A stretch of DNA of 64,000 bases. Source: Aliikangiella sp. G2MR2-5. Its GTDB lineage: Bacteria; Pseudomonadota; Gammaproteobacteria; Enterobacterales; Kangiellaceae. The stretch is taken from assembly GCF_015687155.1 (NCBI RefSeq), contig NZ_JADPQF010000001.1, positions 372,001-436,000 of the forward strand, in the 5' to 3' direction. The position numbers and the translations under genes are program-made. Below are positions 8,905 to 17,975 of the stretch, piece by piece. The notes under the pieces were generated by a model that saw nothing but the letters and a program-made list of their open reading frames with translations, was not told the origin of the DNA and searched no databases. The first letter of the stretch is position 1. Each line of letters begins with the position of its first letter.

Positions 8905-9453
8905 ATGAAGCGGATCTTAATCTTATTGGGGATTTTTCTATTCTTGGATATTTGTTCAAGTGCTGATGCTCGAGCCAAACAGTTTGAAACGATTGATAGT
9001 TTAAATGATGCTGTAGCTAAAGTAGATGGAGTTGTATCGAGATTACAAGAGCTAAATGGTGAGGCCATGCGGCTGAAACTTGCCAACTTAAAAAGTAATT
9101 ATAATGACGCTGACTGGGCTGTAATTGCTAGAGACGTAAAATATCCCACGGAACTGAAAGAGACATTTGACATCAATAGTCGTCGAATTGTTGAACTTGG
9201 CTCCAGTCTGATTAATCCCTTTGACGAGTATAGCTTGTTAGAGAGCTGCAAAAATGAAATGGTAGCGATTAAACCACGATTTGAAGCCCTGAAATCGGCA
9301 GTACTTAAAGCTTCACAGTACTCCATCGAAGATGATGCTTCTCGTGCGAAATCATATATGGCTGCCATCGAATTTATGCCAATGACCATAATAATAGCCG
9401 ACTTGGTTTTAGTGCAAATGACTGACTGTAATCCCGCATTTAACAAGCTTTAA
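8905..9453 (+). CDS. Small secreted protein of unknown function
   Basis: 182 aa. The N-terminus is a typical signal peptide (ILILLGIFLFLDICSSADA), with cleavage expected near residue 23. The mature protein is mostly helical and charged, without recognisable catalytic motifs, and has two cysteines (one near residue 114, one near the C-terminus) that could pair in the periplasm. I do not recognise the family. It stands alone between two divergent or spaced transcription units, with 203 bases before the next gene. Confidence 0.6.
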   Translation: MKRILILLGIFLFLDICSSADARAKQFETIDSLNDAVAKVDGVVSRLQELNGEAMRLKLANLKSNYNDADWAVIARDVKYPTELKETFDINSRRIVELGSSLINPFDEYSLLESCKNEMVAIKPRFEALKSAVLKASQYSIEDDASRAKSYMAAIEFMPMTIIIADLVLVQMTDCNPAFNKL

Positions 9454-9656
9454 GTTAATCGGTAATTTTTACGTTATTGGCTTCTCAACGCTCGAATGAT
9501 TTAATATATGAAAAATTTTGCATATTTCTGTAATAAATAGGAATTATTTCTGACTAACAACGTAATCAGTTCTTAGACAAGATTGATTCGGTGTAAGATT
9601 GAGCGGTATTCAGGGTGGAAACTCAACGACCATAGCAATTCATATAGGAAAACATA

Positions 9657-10457
9657 ATGCTTGAAGTCAAAAATTTAATGAAGCGATTCCGTCTAGACAA
9701 CAAGACGATTAAGGAAAACAAAAAAAAGCCTCGGTCCGCTCTGGATCCCAGAGAGGAAGGCCATTGGTTTAACGCGGTTCAGGATGTAAGTTTTAGTTGC
9801 AACTCAGGTGAAGTTCTTGGATTGCTTGGTCCAAATGGAGCCGGTAAAACGACAAGTTTGAGAATGCTTTCTACTGCATTACAGCCTACTTCAGGGCAGA
9901 TAGTAATCAACGGCGACGATGTGGTTGCAGACCCTCTGGCAATGCGTAAACGAATAGGTTTCCTTTCTGGTACTACCAGCCTGTATCATCGTTTAACGGT
10001 AAGGGAAAATGTAGAGTACTTTGGACGCCTTCACGGAATGAAAGAAGAAGAGCTGGCAAGTGAAATAGTCAAAGTATTTGATTTATTGGATATTCACTCT
10101 TTTGCTGATAAGAAGGCAGACTCTCTTTCTACAGGTATGAAGCAACGAGCCAATATTGCCAGAACAGTCATCCATCGACCAGAAGTTATTGTTCTTGATG
10201 AGCCAACTACAGGATTAGATGTAATTTCTGCAAAGACTATTCTGGATTTCATTGAGTCCTATAAAGGTAGCGATGTTCCGGTAGTTTTTTCCACTCATCA
10301 CTTACATGAAGTTGAAAAACTTTGTGATCGTGTTGTTTTAATTAATGAAGGAACAACTCAATTTAGCGGGACTCTGGAAGATTTTAAACAACTGTCCTCC
10401 AGCGCAAATTTGTATGAAGTATTCGTTAAATTAGTTGAAAAAAAGGAGGCTGCGTAA
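9657..10457 (+). CDS. natA: NatA-like ABC transporter ATP-binding protein
   Basis: ATPase of an ABC-2 type exporter resembling the NatAB sodium/drug extrusion systems. It has Walker A GPNGAGKTTSLRML, the signature LSTGMKQRANIARTV, Walker B VIVLDEPTTGLD and the switch histidine in FSTHHLHEVEKLCD. Between the first strand and Walker A is a basic insertion (about residues 15-40, KTIKENKKKPRSALDPREE), which is common in NatA of gammaproteobacteria. The ribosome binding site is AGGAAAA. The permease gene begins directly at the next base after its stop. Confidence 0.85.
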   Translation: MLEVKNLMKRFRLDNKTIKENKKKPRSALDPREEGHWFNAVQDVSFSCNSGEVLGLLGPNGAGKTTSLRMLSTALQPTSGQIVINGDDVVADPLAMRKRIGFLSGTTSLYHRLTVRENVEYFGRLHGMKEEELASEIVKVFDLLDIHSFADKKADSLSTGMKQRANIARTVIHRPEVIVLDEPTTGLDVISAKTILDFIESYKGSDVPVVFSTHHLHEVEKLCDRVVLINEGTTQFSGTLEDFKQLSSSANLYEVFVKLVEKKEAA

Positions 10458-11711
10458 ATGTTTCAAGTGTATCTGAAAGAGCTACTAGAACTAACTCGGG
10501 ATAAGAAAACGCTGATTTTCACAATTTTATTGCCAACATTAATAATGCCTTTGATCATGATTGGTTTTATGACCCTGGCGGCCAAAATAGCCACTAAGGC
10601 CAAGGTTGAAACGCTTAATTTTGCCATTGTGGGGAGTCAATATTTACCAGAAGTAGAAAATGTTCTTACCCGAGAAAAAGATGAAGATGGCGATGATATA
10701 AACTTTAAGCTTGTCAATTTGTCCGCGTCCGATGATGTGGATACTATGATTAATGAAGGAAAAATACGTTTCGCTATCATTATTCCTGAAGATGTAACTA
10801 CATCGATCGAACAAGGGCTGTCTGCCAAAGTAAGTTTTAAATATAACGATTCAGCAACAACTAGTGCTCTGATATATAGCCGCGTACAAAATGCGCTAAA
10901 GCCATTGAAAGACTCATTGCTTGCTGAGCGATACAGGTCGTTGGGGCTAACCGAAGAGCAGGGTAAAGCTTTCAGCAAACCAATTGATTTAGAGAAAATC
11001 TCAACCGCCGACAAGCGAGAATCCTTTGGCGAGAAATTTGGTGCATTCCTCCCTTATATTTTAATTCTGGTCGGGTTATCAGGAGCCATGTATCCTGCGA
11101 TTGACCTGGGTGTTGGAGAAAAAGAAAGAGGGACATTGGAAACTCTTTTGTTGACCCCCGTTTCGCGATTTAACCTGGTATTTTCCAAGTTTGCCGTTAT
11201 TTTCACGACTTCATTCCTCGCTGTATTTCTGAGTTTGTTAAGTTTTGCTCTTGTAACCGGCGTTCTCGGTCCTATGTTTATCGCAAACCTTGGATCCTCT
11301 GCCAGTAAAGGGGCTTCGGAAGTGATGGCCGCGTTGGCGAATGTTTCGATTATCGATGTTCTGTTGATGTTTAGTATGTTGATTCCGGTGGCTGCAATTT
11401 TTGCTTCACTGATGTTAAGTGTTTCTATTTACGCCCGAACTTTTAAAGAAGCGCAAAACTATATGTCGCCAATTATGATGGTTGCTATCTTCCCGTTAAT
11501 TTTGGCTATGTTACCGGGTGTTAAACTCGACTGGGTATGGGCTTCAGTACCAATTACCAATGTAGCACTTGCAATTAAGGAAATTTTTAAGGGAACGATA
11601 GATCTTGGGATGATGGGCGTTATATTCCTTTCAACAACTATCATTGCTGGATTGTTATTAGCATTGTGCAACTGGTGGTTCCAGCGAGAGCAGGTGCTTT
11701 TCCGCAATTAA
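10458..11711 (+). CDS. natB: NatB-like ABC-2 permease
   Basis: 417 aa membrane partner of the NatA-like ATPase. The layout is typical of ABC-2/NatB permeases: one membrane segment at residues ~20-42, a large extracytoplasmic domain to about residue 190, then five more segments to the C-terminus. The conserved GVGEKERGTLETLLLTPVSR is the coupling-helix region of the family. Its ATG abuts the natA stop, and its ribosome binding site AAGGAGG lies inside the end of natA, so the two are translationally coupled. Na+ is the family's classical substrate, but the actual substrate cannot be read from sequence. Confidence 0.85.
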   Translation: MFQVYLKELLELTRDKKTLIFTILLPTLIMPLIMIGFMTLAAKIATKAKVETLNFAIVGSQYLPEVENVLTREKDEDGDDINFKLVNLSASDDVDTMINEGKIRFAIIIPEDVTTSIEQGLSAKVSFKYNDSATTSALIYSRVQNALKPLKDSLLAERYRSLGLTEEQGKAFSKPIDLEKISTADKRESFGEKFGAFLPYILILVGLSGAMYPAIDLGVGEKERGTLETLLLTPVSRFNLVFSKFAVIFTTSFLAVFLSLLSFALVTGVLGPMFIANLGSSASKGASEVMAALANVSIIDVLLMFSMLIPVAAIFASLMLSVSIYARTFKEAQNYMSPIMMVAIFPLILAMLPGVKLDWVWASVPITNVALAIKEIFKGTIDLGMMGVIFLSTTIIAGLLLALCNWWFQREQVLFRN

Positions 11712-11742
11712 TCCTCTCATTTTTTATTCTTCGTTGTGTCTG

Positions 11743-11766
11743 CGGCGGTAATTATACCGCCGTTTT
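11743..11766 (+). terminator. Rho-independent terminator of natAB
   Basis: Perfect stem CGGCGGTA / TACCGCCG with an ATTA loop, followed by TTTT. It lies 31 bases after the permease stop and ends the natAB transcript before the HDOD gene. Confidence 0.85.
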
Positions 11767-11825
11767 CTGTGCCTATTTTCAAGGATACAACCTTGTCTTG
11801 GTGATCATCGACTATACTTAGTTCT

Positions 11826-13250
11826 ATGTTAGTCAACAACAATCGATGGATGAGTAAAACGCCTAACAACAAAGACTCCTGGTTAAAGCTACTTCAGCAA
11901 ACGTCTATACCTAGTTTCAATGCCAGCATTCAGGCTCTTTCTAACGTTGAAGAGTATACCAATACTCACTCATCAGAACTCGCCCGCACTATTCTGAAGG
12001 ACCCCAATCTGACCGCTTCAGTCCTGAAATTAGCTAATAGTGCGCAGTTTAATTCCTATGGCAGGGCGATAAGAACTGTTAGTCGTTCCATAATGGTATT
12101 GGGACATCGTTCTATCAAAGAGATCTGCGCTAGCTGTTTGTTAATGGAGCAATTTTTGAAACAGGGGGCGTCGAAGAATATTCAGGCGCTCATAGCAAGA
12201 GCGTATCACGCAGCTATTCAGGCTAAAGAAATAGCGCTTCTGAGTGGTATTAAAAACTCAGAAGAAGTGTTTATCTCTTCATTGTTGATGAGTCTGGGCG
12301 AAATAGCTGTCTACTCTTCATTAGATCCAATGGATCAGATTGCGCAAGATTTGTATGGCTCTTATCCGATCTCTGCAGGTAAAGAGAAAGATTTGATTGG
12401 TTGCTACTTTACCGACCTAACGTTAGGTTTATGTCAGGCTTGGAATATAGCTCCAATGATAACTGAACTGATGGGGGGGAATTATTCAGAATCTAGTCCG
12501 GTTAGGAGTATTCTTCTTGGTAACAGCTTTGCTAATTCATGCGAACTTCAAGGGATTGAATCCTCATTGAAAACACACTTGAAATCAATTGTTCGTTATA
12601 CGGGTAAAGATCCTGAGATGGTCAGTGAAAAGCTTGAAAAAGCGACTGAAGAAACCCAGAAAAGCTTGAACGGTTTCGGCATTAAACTGGATGTTAAAAG
12701 TCCGCAAAAGCTTAAACCCGTGGGAAAAGGCAACCACATAGTTGAAGTTGACAAAGTATTGCAACTGGAAATATTGCAAGAACTTTCCAGTGTTGCAATG
12801 GAACGAGTTGATTTAATTGCAATGCTGCCCCTTATCCTTGAAGCTATTCAGCGTGGTGGAAGTTTTTCTTGTGCCATAGGAGCCTTTTTAAGCCGGGACA
12901 AGAAGCGTATTAAAGCCAAGCAAGCAATAGATTCGGGTAAGAGTCAGACTAAGGAAAATTTCTATTTTAATTGCTATGAAGAAATTCCAGAAGTACAGCA
13001 AAAGGTAATGACTAACCGTCAGGTTTATCTTCAGTCAGAGTTTAGAGAAGGCGGCATGACAATAAAAAAAATAATTCGTCGCACCGGTATTAAGAATGCG
13101 ATCTGGGGGCCTCTAATTGTAGAAAACAAAGTTATCGGTTGTTTATATGCGGACAATGGAGAGAATGGCCCGGAAATTACCGCAGATCAACAGGAGTGCT
13201 TTGAACTCTTCGTTGCGCAGGCAAAGTTTTTTTTCCAAAAGCTGAGGTAA
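11826..13250 (+). CDS. HDOD-domain signalling protein
   Basis: 474 aa. An HDOD domain spans about residues 20-220 (IPSFNASIQALSNVEEYT, then LARTILKDPNLTASVLKLAN, with IRTVSRSIMVLGHRSIKEI), the usual non-catalytic HD-like fold. The C-terminal ~150 residues, starting at LQLEILQELSSVAMERVDL, resemble a GAF-type sensor (GPLIVENKVIGCLYADNG near the end). HDOD proteins in gammaproteobacteria take part in cyclic-di-GMP, motility and stress signalling. No strong ribosome binding site precedes the ATG at 11826; the in-frame ATG at 11850 is an alternative. It appears monocistronic. Confidence 0.8.
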   Translation: MLVNNNRWMSKTPNNKDSWLKLLQQTSIPSFNASIQALSNVEEYTNTHSSELARTILKDPNLTASVLKLANSAQFNSYGRAIRTVSRSIMVLGHRSIKEICASCLLMEQFLKQGASKNIQALIARAYHAAIQAKEIALLSGIKNSEEVFISSLLMSLGEIAVYSSLDPMDQIAQDLYGSYPISAGKEKDLIGCYFTDLTLGLCQAWNIAPMITELMGGNYSESSPVRSILLGNSFANSCELQGIESSLKTHLKSIVRYTGKDPEMVSEKLEKATEETQKSLNGFGIKLDVKSPQKLKPVGKGNHIVEVDKVLQLEILQELSSVAMERVDLIAMLPLILEAIQRGGSFSCAIGAFLSRDKKRIKAKQAIDSGKSQTKENFYFNCYEEIPEVQQKVMTNRQVYLQSEFREGGMTIKKIIRRTGIKNAIWGPLIVENKVIGCLYADNGENGPEITADQQECFELFVAQAKFFFQKLR

Positions 13251-13341
13251 GAACATCTTAAATATCAATTAATTATCTAAATATCCCATTTTGTGATTTG
13301 GCGAAATCTGTCACGAGTCACGAGTCATAAGTTCTAAGTTC

Positions 13342-13370
13342 TTGTATAAGCGTAAGTATTTACGTAATAT
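13342..13370 (+). promoter_or_regulatory. Promoter with palindromic operator in its spacer, for the MarR-GNAT gene
   Basis: TTGTAT (13342-13347) and TAATAT (13365-13370) are separated by exactly 17 bases and match -35 and -10 elements. The spacer ends with the perfect palindrome CGTAAGTATTTACG (13351-13364). A MarR-family dimer bound there would block RNA polymerase, so autorepression by the downstream MarR-GNAT product is likely. Upstream are tandem heptamers TCACGAG (13311-13324) and AAGTTCT (13329-13342). Confidence 0.55.
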
Positions 13371-13417
13371 GTAATATTTATTGTAGCGCGATAAAAATAT
13401 TGCAGGGGTTTCAGCAG

Positions 13418-14395
13418 ATGAAAATGGAATTGGAAGACTTAGGATTACTATCCTTGGGGAGTCGTCTAAAGCGAGCAAGCGAGCTATTATTTAAGCAGAC
13501 TGATGAGCTCTATCAAAGTCGGGGTATTGATTTATCTTCCAGAAGTTTTCCTTTACTGCAGCTTCTTCAGGCAAACGGCCCAACCTCAGTTACCAGCTTA
13601 GCTGAGCAGTTAGGGCAGACTCATCCCGCGATTAGCCAAATAAGCAAAAAACTTAAACAAAGTGGTTGGCTATATTTTGAAGTTGATGAACTGGATGAAA
13701 GAAAGAAAATGCTGTCTTTAACACCGCAAGGCTATGAGCTGGTTGACCGGTTGCAGCCGCTTTGGAAAAGCTTGCAGCAAGTGCTTAATAATGTGTTGAG
13801 GACGACGGGTTTTTCATTGCTTGACGGTATTGGTGTTCTGGAGAGAGCATTAAAGAAGCGTTCACTGACCGACAGGGTAGAAGAGTTTGAAAAGAAAAGT
13901 CAGCGAGAGCTGGTTGAAATTATCCATTATATGCCAATCTATCGACAGGACTTCTACAGGCTGAACCGCCATTGGCTGGAGAAATATTTCTACGTTGAGT
14001 CTATTGACGAAGAAGTTTTGTCAAATCCTGAGAAACACATCATTGAGCCCGGAGGCTTTGTGCTACTCGCGCGCCTTAATGGCAGGATCATCGGCACTGC
14101 GGCACTGATAAACAATGGACAGGGAAGACTGGAGTTATCAAAAATGAGTGTCGACGAGTCCTATCAGGGACTGGGAATAGGAGAGAAGTTGGCAAAAGCG
14201 GCTATTGAACAATACAAGGTTACCGAGTTTACTCAATTATATCTGGAGTCAAATCGCAAGCTCACCCCTGCGTTGAACCTTTACTCAAAACTCGGTTTTG
14301 TTGAAGAAGAGCCACCTTTTACCCAGTCGCATTACGCCAGAGCAGATATCTATATGGTATTCCATGAAGGCCAATCTGATCGCGTTGAACAATAA
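13418..14395 (+). CDS. MarR-type regulator fused to GNAT N-acetyltransferase
   Basis: Two-domain protein. Residues ~1-140 form a MarR winged helix (TSVTSLAEQLGQTHPAISQI is the recognition helix region, followed by a wing with DELDERKKMLSLTPQGYEL). Residues ~170-320 form a GNAT acetyltransferase, with the acetyl-CoA loop in VDESYQGLGIGEKLAKAAIE and the late LYSKLGFVEE motif. Such fusions are a known family that may acetylate a small molecule or protein and regulate transcription. The ATG at 13418 is preferred, with AGGGG about 9 bases upstream, over the TTG at 13400. It ends on the base before the stop of the out-of-frame mltD tail, so the two genes converge tail to tail with no gap. Confidence 0.85.
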   Translation: MKMELEDLGLLSLGSRLKRASELLFKQTDELYQSRGIDLSSRSFPLLQLLQANGPTSVTSLAEQLGQTHPAISQISKKLKQSGWLYFEVDELDERKKMLSLTPQGYELVDRLQPLWKSLQQVLNNVLRTTGFSLLDGIGVLERALKKRSLTDRVEEFEKKSQRELVEIIHYMPIYRQDFYRLNRHWLEKYFYVESIDEEVLSNPEKHIIEPGGFVLLARLNGRIIGTAALINNGQGRLELSKMSVDESYQGLGIGEKLAKAAIEQYKVTEFTQLYLESNRKLTPALNLYSKLGFVEEEPPFTQSHYARADIYMVFHEGQSDRVEQ

Positions 14396-14544
14396 CTAAT
14401 ACTGTCTGGTAATATCTACATAAAGTGTTAGAGAGTCTCCTGGTTGTAAATACTTTTTACGACCAGCGGTTTTGTTCCATCGTTTTACACTCGCAAGACT
14501 TACATTGAATTTGTCGGCAATTCTGGCCAGGGAGTCACCTCTTC
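14396..14544 (-). pseudogene. Out-of-frame C-terminal LysM domain of mltD
   Basis: Directly beyond the mltD stop, in the -1 frame, the minus strand encodes another LysM domain: YYKVRRGDSLARIADKF, then a middle with VKRWNK, then YLQPGDSLTLYV, ending at a TAG at 14396-14398. It is open from within the end of mltD. Adding one base to the A6 run (T6 at 14569-14574 on the plus strand) joins both parts into one frame with three LysM domains. I therefore read it as the detached tail of mltD, lost by a one-base deletion or by a sequencing error in the run. Confidence 0.8.
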
Positions 14545-16017
14545 TTACCTTGTAGTAAATCTTCTTAGTTTTTTACGATCGCTGCTTGACAGGCTTGCTA
14601 CTTTTTGAGGCTGTTCTGTCCAAACTACCAGTTTCTGTCCAATTCTTAATGGATCCGTCGGAGCCATGTTGTTCCACTTTGCAAGGCGACGAATGTTGAC
14701 TTTGTATTTACGAGACAGGTCCCAGAAAGAGTCCCCCTCACTAACTGTTATCGTTAATTTCTGACCCTTTCTCTGGGTATTTTGGGAAGCTATCAATCTT
14801 TGTGCAGCGCTTTTGTGATACTTGCTTCTTGCTTCTGATGCAACTGGAATAAGGAGTGATTTTCCTGCTCGTATCTGGTTGCCGCGTATGCCATTGTTTT
14901 CACGCAATAATTCAACTGTAGTACGAAACTTTCTTGCGATACTGATCAAACTATCGCCTTGTTTTATAGTATATTTTTTGTAGGATATTCGTTGATCTTG
15001 TGGAATCGTTTTTAAGTTTTCCTTAAAGGTCTCAACTTTTTCCAGCGGAAGCAGGATGTAATGAGGACCTTTGGGAGAGGTTGCCCAATGATTGAATGCC
15101 GGGTTTAACTGGTAAAAATCGTTCATCGAAATATCGGCCAGAGCTGCGGCTAGACTGAGGTCTATCTGACTTTCGGTAGCGACACGTTCAAAAACAGGTA
15201 AATTCGCAACTGGTGTCCAGTTTTCATCTCCATTTGTTCTTTCTGAAAGCATCTCCGCTAAGGCCAGAAGTTTGGGAACATAGGCTTTGGTTTCTTTGGG
15301 TAATTTAAGTGACCAGAAATCAGTAGGTTTTCCACGCTTTTTATTCTTCCTGATTGCTCGTCTGACATTGCCTTCGCCTGAATTATAGGCGGCTAGTGCA
15401 TGCAACCAGTTACCGTCAAACCGTTTATTAAGGTATTTTAAAAATTGAATCGCGGACTGGGTTGAAAGGTAGACATCACGCCTTCCGTCATACCACCAGT
15501 TTTGCTTAAGTCCAAAGTTCTTTCCCGTTCCGGGAATAAACTGCCACATTCCTGATGCTCTGCCGTGCGAATAAGCGAAAGGGTCAAATGCACTTTCAAC
15601 AATGGGCAATAAGGCTAGTTCCAGTGGTAGATCGTTCTTTTCAAGCTCTTCAACAATGTAAAACAGGTAAGGTGTCGCCCGTTCTGTTACTCGTTTCATA
15701 TAGCTTGGATGACTGGAATACCAGCTTTTCTGAGCTCTGACTCTACGATTATCAGGAATTTCGAAGTTCAGTTGCTTCTGTACTCGCTCCCAAACATCAG
15801 AGTAAGCTTCTGGATCTACCTGATCTGATTCACTGGCACAGAAGCCTATCTCTTCATAGAAGGATGGTTTGCTGTGTTGGAGAGGCTCCGAAATAACAGC
15901 GGGCTCTATTGTCTGAGTTTGTTGTGAAGCATCGGTAAACTCTAGTGTCTTACAGCCTGAAAACAACAGAGTTGTCAGACAAATCGATAATATTTTAAGC
16001 GTAAACTGCAAATTCAA
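14545..16017 (-). CDS. mltD: Membrane-bound lytic murein transglycosylase D, truncated by a frameshift
   Basis: Outer-membrane lipoprotein that cleaves peptidoglycan glycan chains. The start is set at TTG 16017: it has GAGG upstream and gives a compact lipoprotein signal ending in LLFSGC. The longer ATG start at 16113 would put 32 odd residues in front. The catalytic SLT domain follows, with the active-site Glu in ESAFDPFAYSHGRASGMWQF and AAYNSGEGNVRRAI. Two LysM domains (YTIKQGDSLISIARKF and ITVSEGDSFWDLSRKY) bind glycan. The frame then ends early after an A6 run, and a third LysM lies out of frame. Enzymatic function is probably kept. Its neighbours gloB, yafS, rnhA and dnaQ match the E. 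coli order. Confidence 0.88.
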   Translation of the reverse strand: MNLQFTLKILSICLTTLLFSGCKTLEFTDASQQTQTIEPAVISEPLQHSKPSFYEEIGFCASESDQVDPEAYSDVWERVQKQLNFEIPDNRRVRAQKSWYSSHPSYMKRVTERATPYLFYIVEELEKNDLPLELALLPIVESAFDPFAYSHGRASGMWQFIPGTGKNFGLKQNWWYDGRRDVYLSTQSAIQFLKYLNKRFDGNWLHALAAYNSGEGNVRRAIRKNKKRGKPTDFWSLKLPKETKAYVPKLLALAEMLSERTNGDENWTPVANLPVFERVATESQIDLSLAAALADISMNDFYQLNPAFNHWATSPKGPHYILLPLEKVETFKENLKTIPQDQRISYKKYTIKQGDSLISIARKFRTTVELLRENNGIRGNQIRAGKSLLIPVASEARSKYHKSAAQRLIASQNTQRKGQKLTITVSEGDSFWDLSRKYKVNIRRLAKWNNMAPTDPLRIGQKLVVWTEQPQKVASLSSSDRKKLRRFTTR

Positions 16018-16171
16018 CGAACCAACCTCAACAGGAATTCTTCTCGGGTAACTCAGAGCCAGATTTAGTATTTTTTGATGCGAAAATAATCTCAAAAGCT
16101 TTAAGCGCGTCAAATGTTATTTTTAATACTCAATCATGTCAAATTCTGGCTCACAAATTGGTTAAAAAGCG

Positions 16172-16954
16172 TTAAAAATTGTCTTTCCACTGACGAATTA
16201 CCGAGAATATCTCGGTACTTTCCAGTTGAGAGTGTCCTGAGTGGAGTTCCGCCGCCATTTTTACTGTATCCTCATTGACTCTTAAAAACGGGTTAATTTG
16301 CTTTTCGAGCTCTATTGTTGAGGGTAATGTGGGATTTCCCAGTAAGCGAGTTTGCTGAGCTTTTATCAAGTAGTCTGCAAGTTTTTTATTTTTGGGTTCA
16401 ACGGCTTGAGCAAATTTCAGGTTTGCCAGTGTATATTCATGGGCTGGGAATACTTGTGTGCTGTCAGGAAGAGCGCGGAGTTTTTGGAGCGAGTCCCACA
16501 TTTGCTCAGGACTACCTTCAAATAGACGACCGCAACCGCCTGAAAACAGGGTGTCGCCACAAAACAAAATTGGTCCGGGCAAGGTTGCAGAGTCAGAGTA
16601 ATATGCGATATGACCCAGTGTGTGTCCGGGTACCCCCAAAATATTGAAGCCCAACTCAAGTTCTGGAATCTCGATGGTATTGCCATTAACTAGTGCGTGG
16701 TCCAAGTTAGCTACAGGGTCGTTTTCGGGTCCATAAGTTGGGCATTTATATTCATTACTTAGTTTTGCCATTCCTCCGGTATGATCCGCATGATGATGAG
16801 TTATTAAAATGGCGCAAAGTTTTAGATTCTTTTCTGTCAAATAGCGGATAACCGGTACCGGATCACCTGGATCAACTACTAGTGCATGCTTGGAGTTATG
16901 TAAAACCCATAGGTAATTATCATTGAATGCGGGTACAGGAGTGATGGAGAACAT
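16172..16954 (-). CDS. gloB: Hydroxyacylglutathione hydrolase (glyoxalase II)
   Basis: Metallo-beta-lactamase-fold enzyme that hydrolyses S-lactoylglutathione to lactate and glutathione, the second step of methylglyoxal detoxification. 260 aa, the usual length. The binuclear metal motif is THHHADHTGG, with further ligands in VPGHTLGHIAYY, FCGDTLFSGGCGRLFEG and FPAHEYTLANLKFA. The C-terminal substrate-binding helices are present (NPFLRVNEDTV). It lies 155 bases upstream of the mltD start on the same strand and is divergent from the yafS-like gene. Confidence 0.95.
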   Translation of the reverse strand: MFSITPVPAFNDNYLWVLHNSKHALVVDPGDPVPVIRYLTEKNLKLCAILITHHHADHTGGMAKLSNEYKCPTYGPENDPVANLDHALVNGNTIEIPELELGFNILGVPGHTLGHIAYYSDSATLPGPILFCGDTLFSGGCGRLFEGSPEQMWDSLQKLRALPDSTQVFPAHEYTLANLKFAQAVEPKNKKLADYLIKAQQTRLLGNPTLPSTIELEKQINPFLRVNEDTVKMAAELHSGHSQLESTEIFSVIRQWKDNF

Positions 16955-17131
16955 AAGTTTCTTGCGCTATCATTAATAGTGTATAAGGTGAGCCAATTTT
17001 AGCGGACTTGGCAAGTTGATGCGAATAGCTTAAGCACGAGTCAGCTTTTTACTACTACCAATTGTTTCGGTGGGGTAAGGATTAGTCAAGCTAGTCAAAG
17101 CTTGGTTTCCTATTTGAGTAAGGAGGCATTT

Positions 17132-17872
17132 ATGTCACCCAAAAACTTTGAGTACTGGAATCATATTTCCAGTCATTACCGCCGTATAATCCAGGACCAG
17201 TTAAGAGAGCACCTAGCTCAAATATTTGGCTACCACGCATTACTTTATTCAAATTTGGCCCATGAAATATGCAGGGACAACCTTGCAATTCAGCATCAGA
17301 TTTTAATCGGGTATGATGAATCTGGCCTCGATCTTGTAGCGAGCTTCGAAGAGCTGCCTATTGCTTCAGACTCAATAGATTTGGTCGTGTTGCCCAATAT
17401 TCTGCAAAATAGCGAGAATCCCCATCAAATTCTTAGAGAAGTAGAACGTGTTCTTATCCCCGAAGGTACTGCGATAATCGTTGGACGTAATCCCTTTAGT
17501 TGGAAAGGACTCCGCAAACGTTATTGGCAGTGGCGTAACGAGCCGAATGCTATCGAGCGGGATATTAGTAGGCGTAGAATAGATGACTGGTTCAACCTGC
17601 TTGGGTTTGAGTCTGAAAGGCTGATCAATGTCAGCGCCACTAATGATCGCTTACAAAAAGGAATATTTTACAACTGGCTCAAAAAAATAGGGCAGTCCTT
17701 TTGCAATCTATTTTGTAGTTATTACATCATTATAGCGAAGAAAAAAGTATCTACTTTAACACCCATCCGTCCGAGCTGGAGACGAAATAAACAGCTTGTC
17801 CCATCCAGGCTAGCGGAACCAAGTGTACGTTCCCAGGTAGAACATTGGTTTAAGCGACTTGGAGGCTCTTAA
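17132..17872 (+). CDS. YafS-like SAM-dependent methyltransferase
   Basis: Class I methyltransferase-like protein orthologous by position to E. coli yafS (between gloB and rnhA). The start is ATG 17132, set by a perfect AAGGAGG six bases upstream; an earlier in-frame start at 17102 lacks this. Motif-I glycines are poorly kept. The second half of the Rossmann fold is clear: SFEELPIASDSIDLVVLPN, then LREVERVLIPEGTAIIVGRN. The C-terminus is basic. The substrate is unknown. A perfect inverted repeat (CAGGCAAT 17917-17924, ATTGCCTG 17934-17941) follows and may be a weak terminator, though the T run is poor. Confidence 0.8.
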   Translation: MSPKNFEYWNHISSHYRRIIQDQLREHLAQIFGYHALLYSNLAHEICRDNLAIQHQILIGYDESGLDLVASFEELPIASDSIDLVVLPNILQNSENPHQILREVERVLIPEGTAIIVGRNPFSWKGLRKRYWQWRNEPNAIERDISRRRIDDWFNLLGFESERLINVSATNDRLQKGIFYNWLKKIGQSFCNLFCSYYIIIAKKKVSTLTPIRPSWRRNKQLVPSRLAEPSVRSQVEHWFKRLGGS

Positions 17873-17975
17873 AAAGCGAACAATTTATTGCTAAGTGGAG
17901 CCTCTACTGCCGTTTTCAGGCAATCTGTGATAAATTGCCTGTTATTCTAAGCATGAAATTCAGGGAATATCCTTT

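Noticed and set aside
8726-8959. 77-codon minus-strand frame before the secreted protein gene
   Set aside because: It overlaps the start of the plus-strand gene with a clear signal peptide, has no ribosome binding site and a non-protein-like composition.
14560-14580. Programmed -1 frameshift in mltD
   Set aside because: The zero-frame heptamer does not have the X XXY YYZ form needed for tandem slippage, so a simple indel in the A run is the better reading.
17917-17941. CAGGCAAT/ATTGCCTG hairpin as a definite terminator of the yafS-like gene
   Set aside because: The stem is perfect but the following sequence lacks a T run, so it is mentioned only as a possibility.
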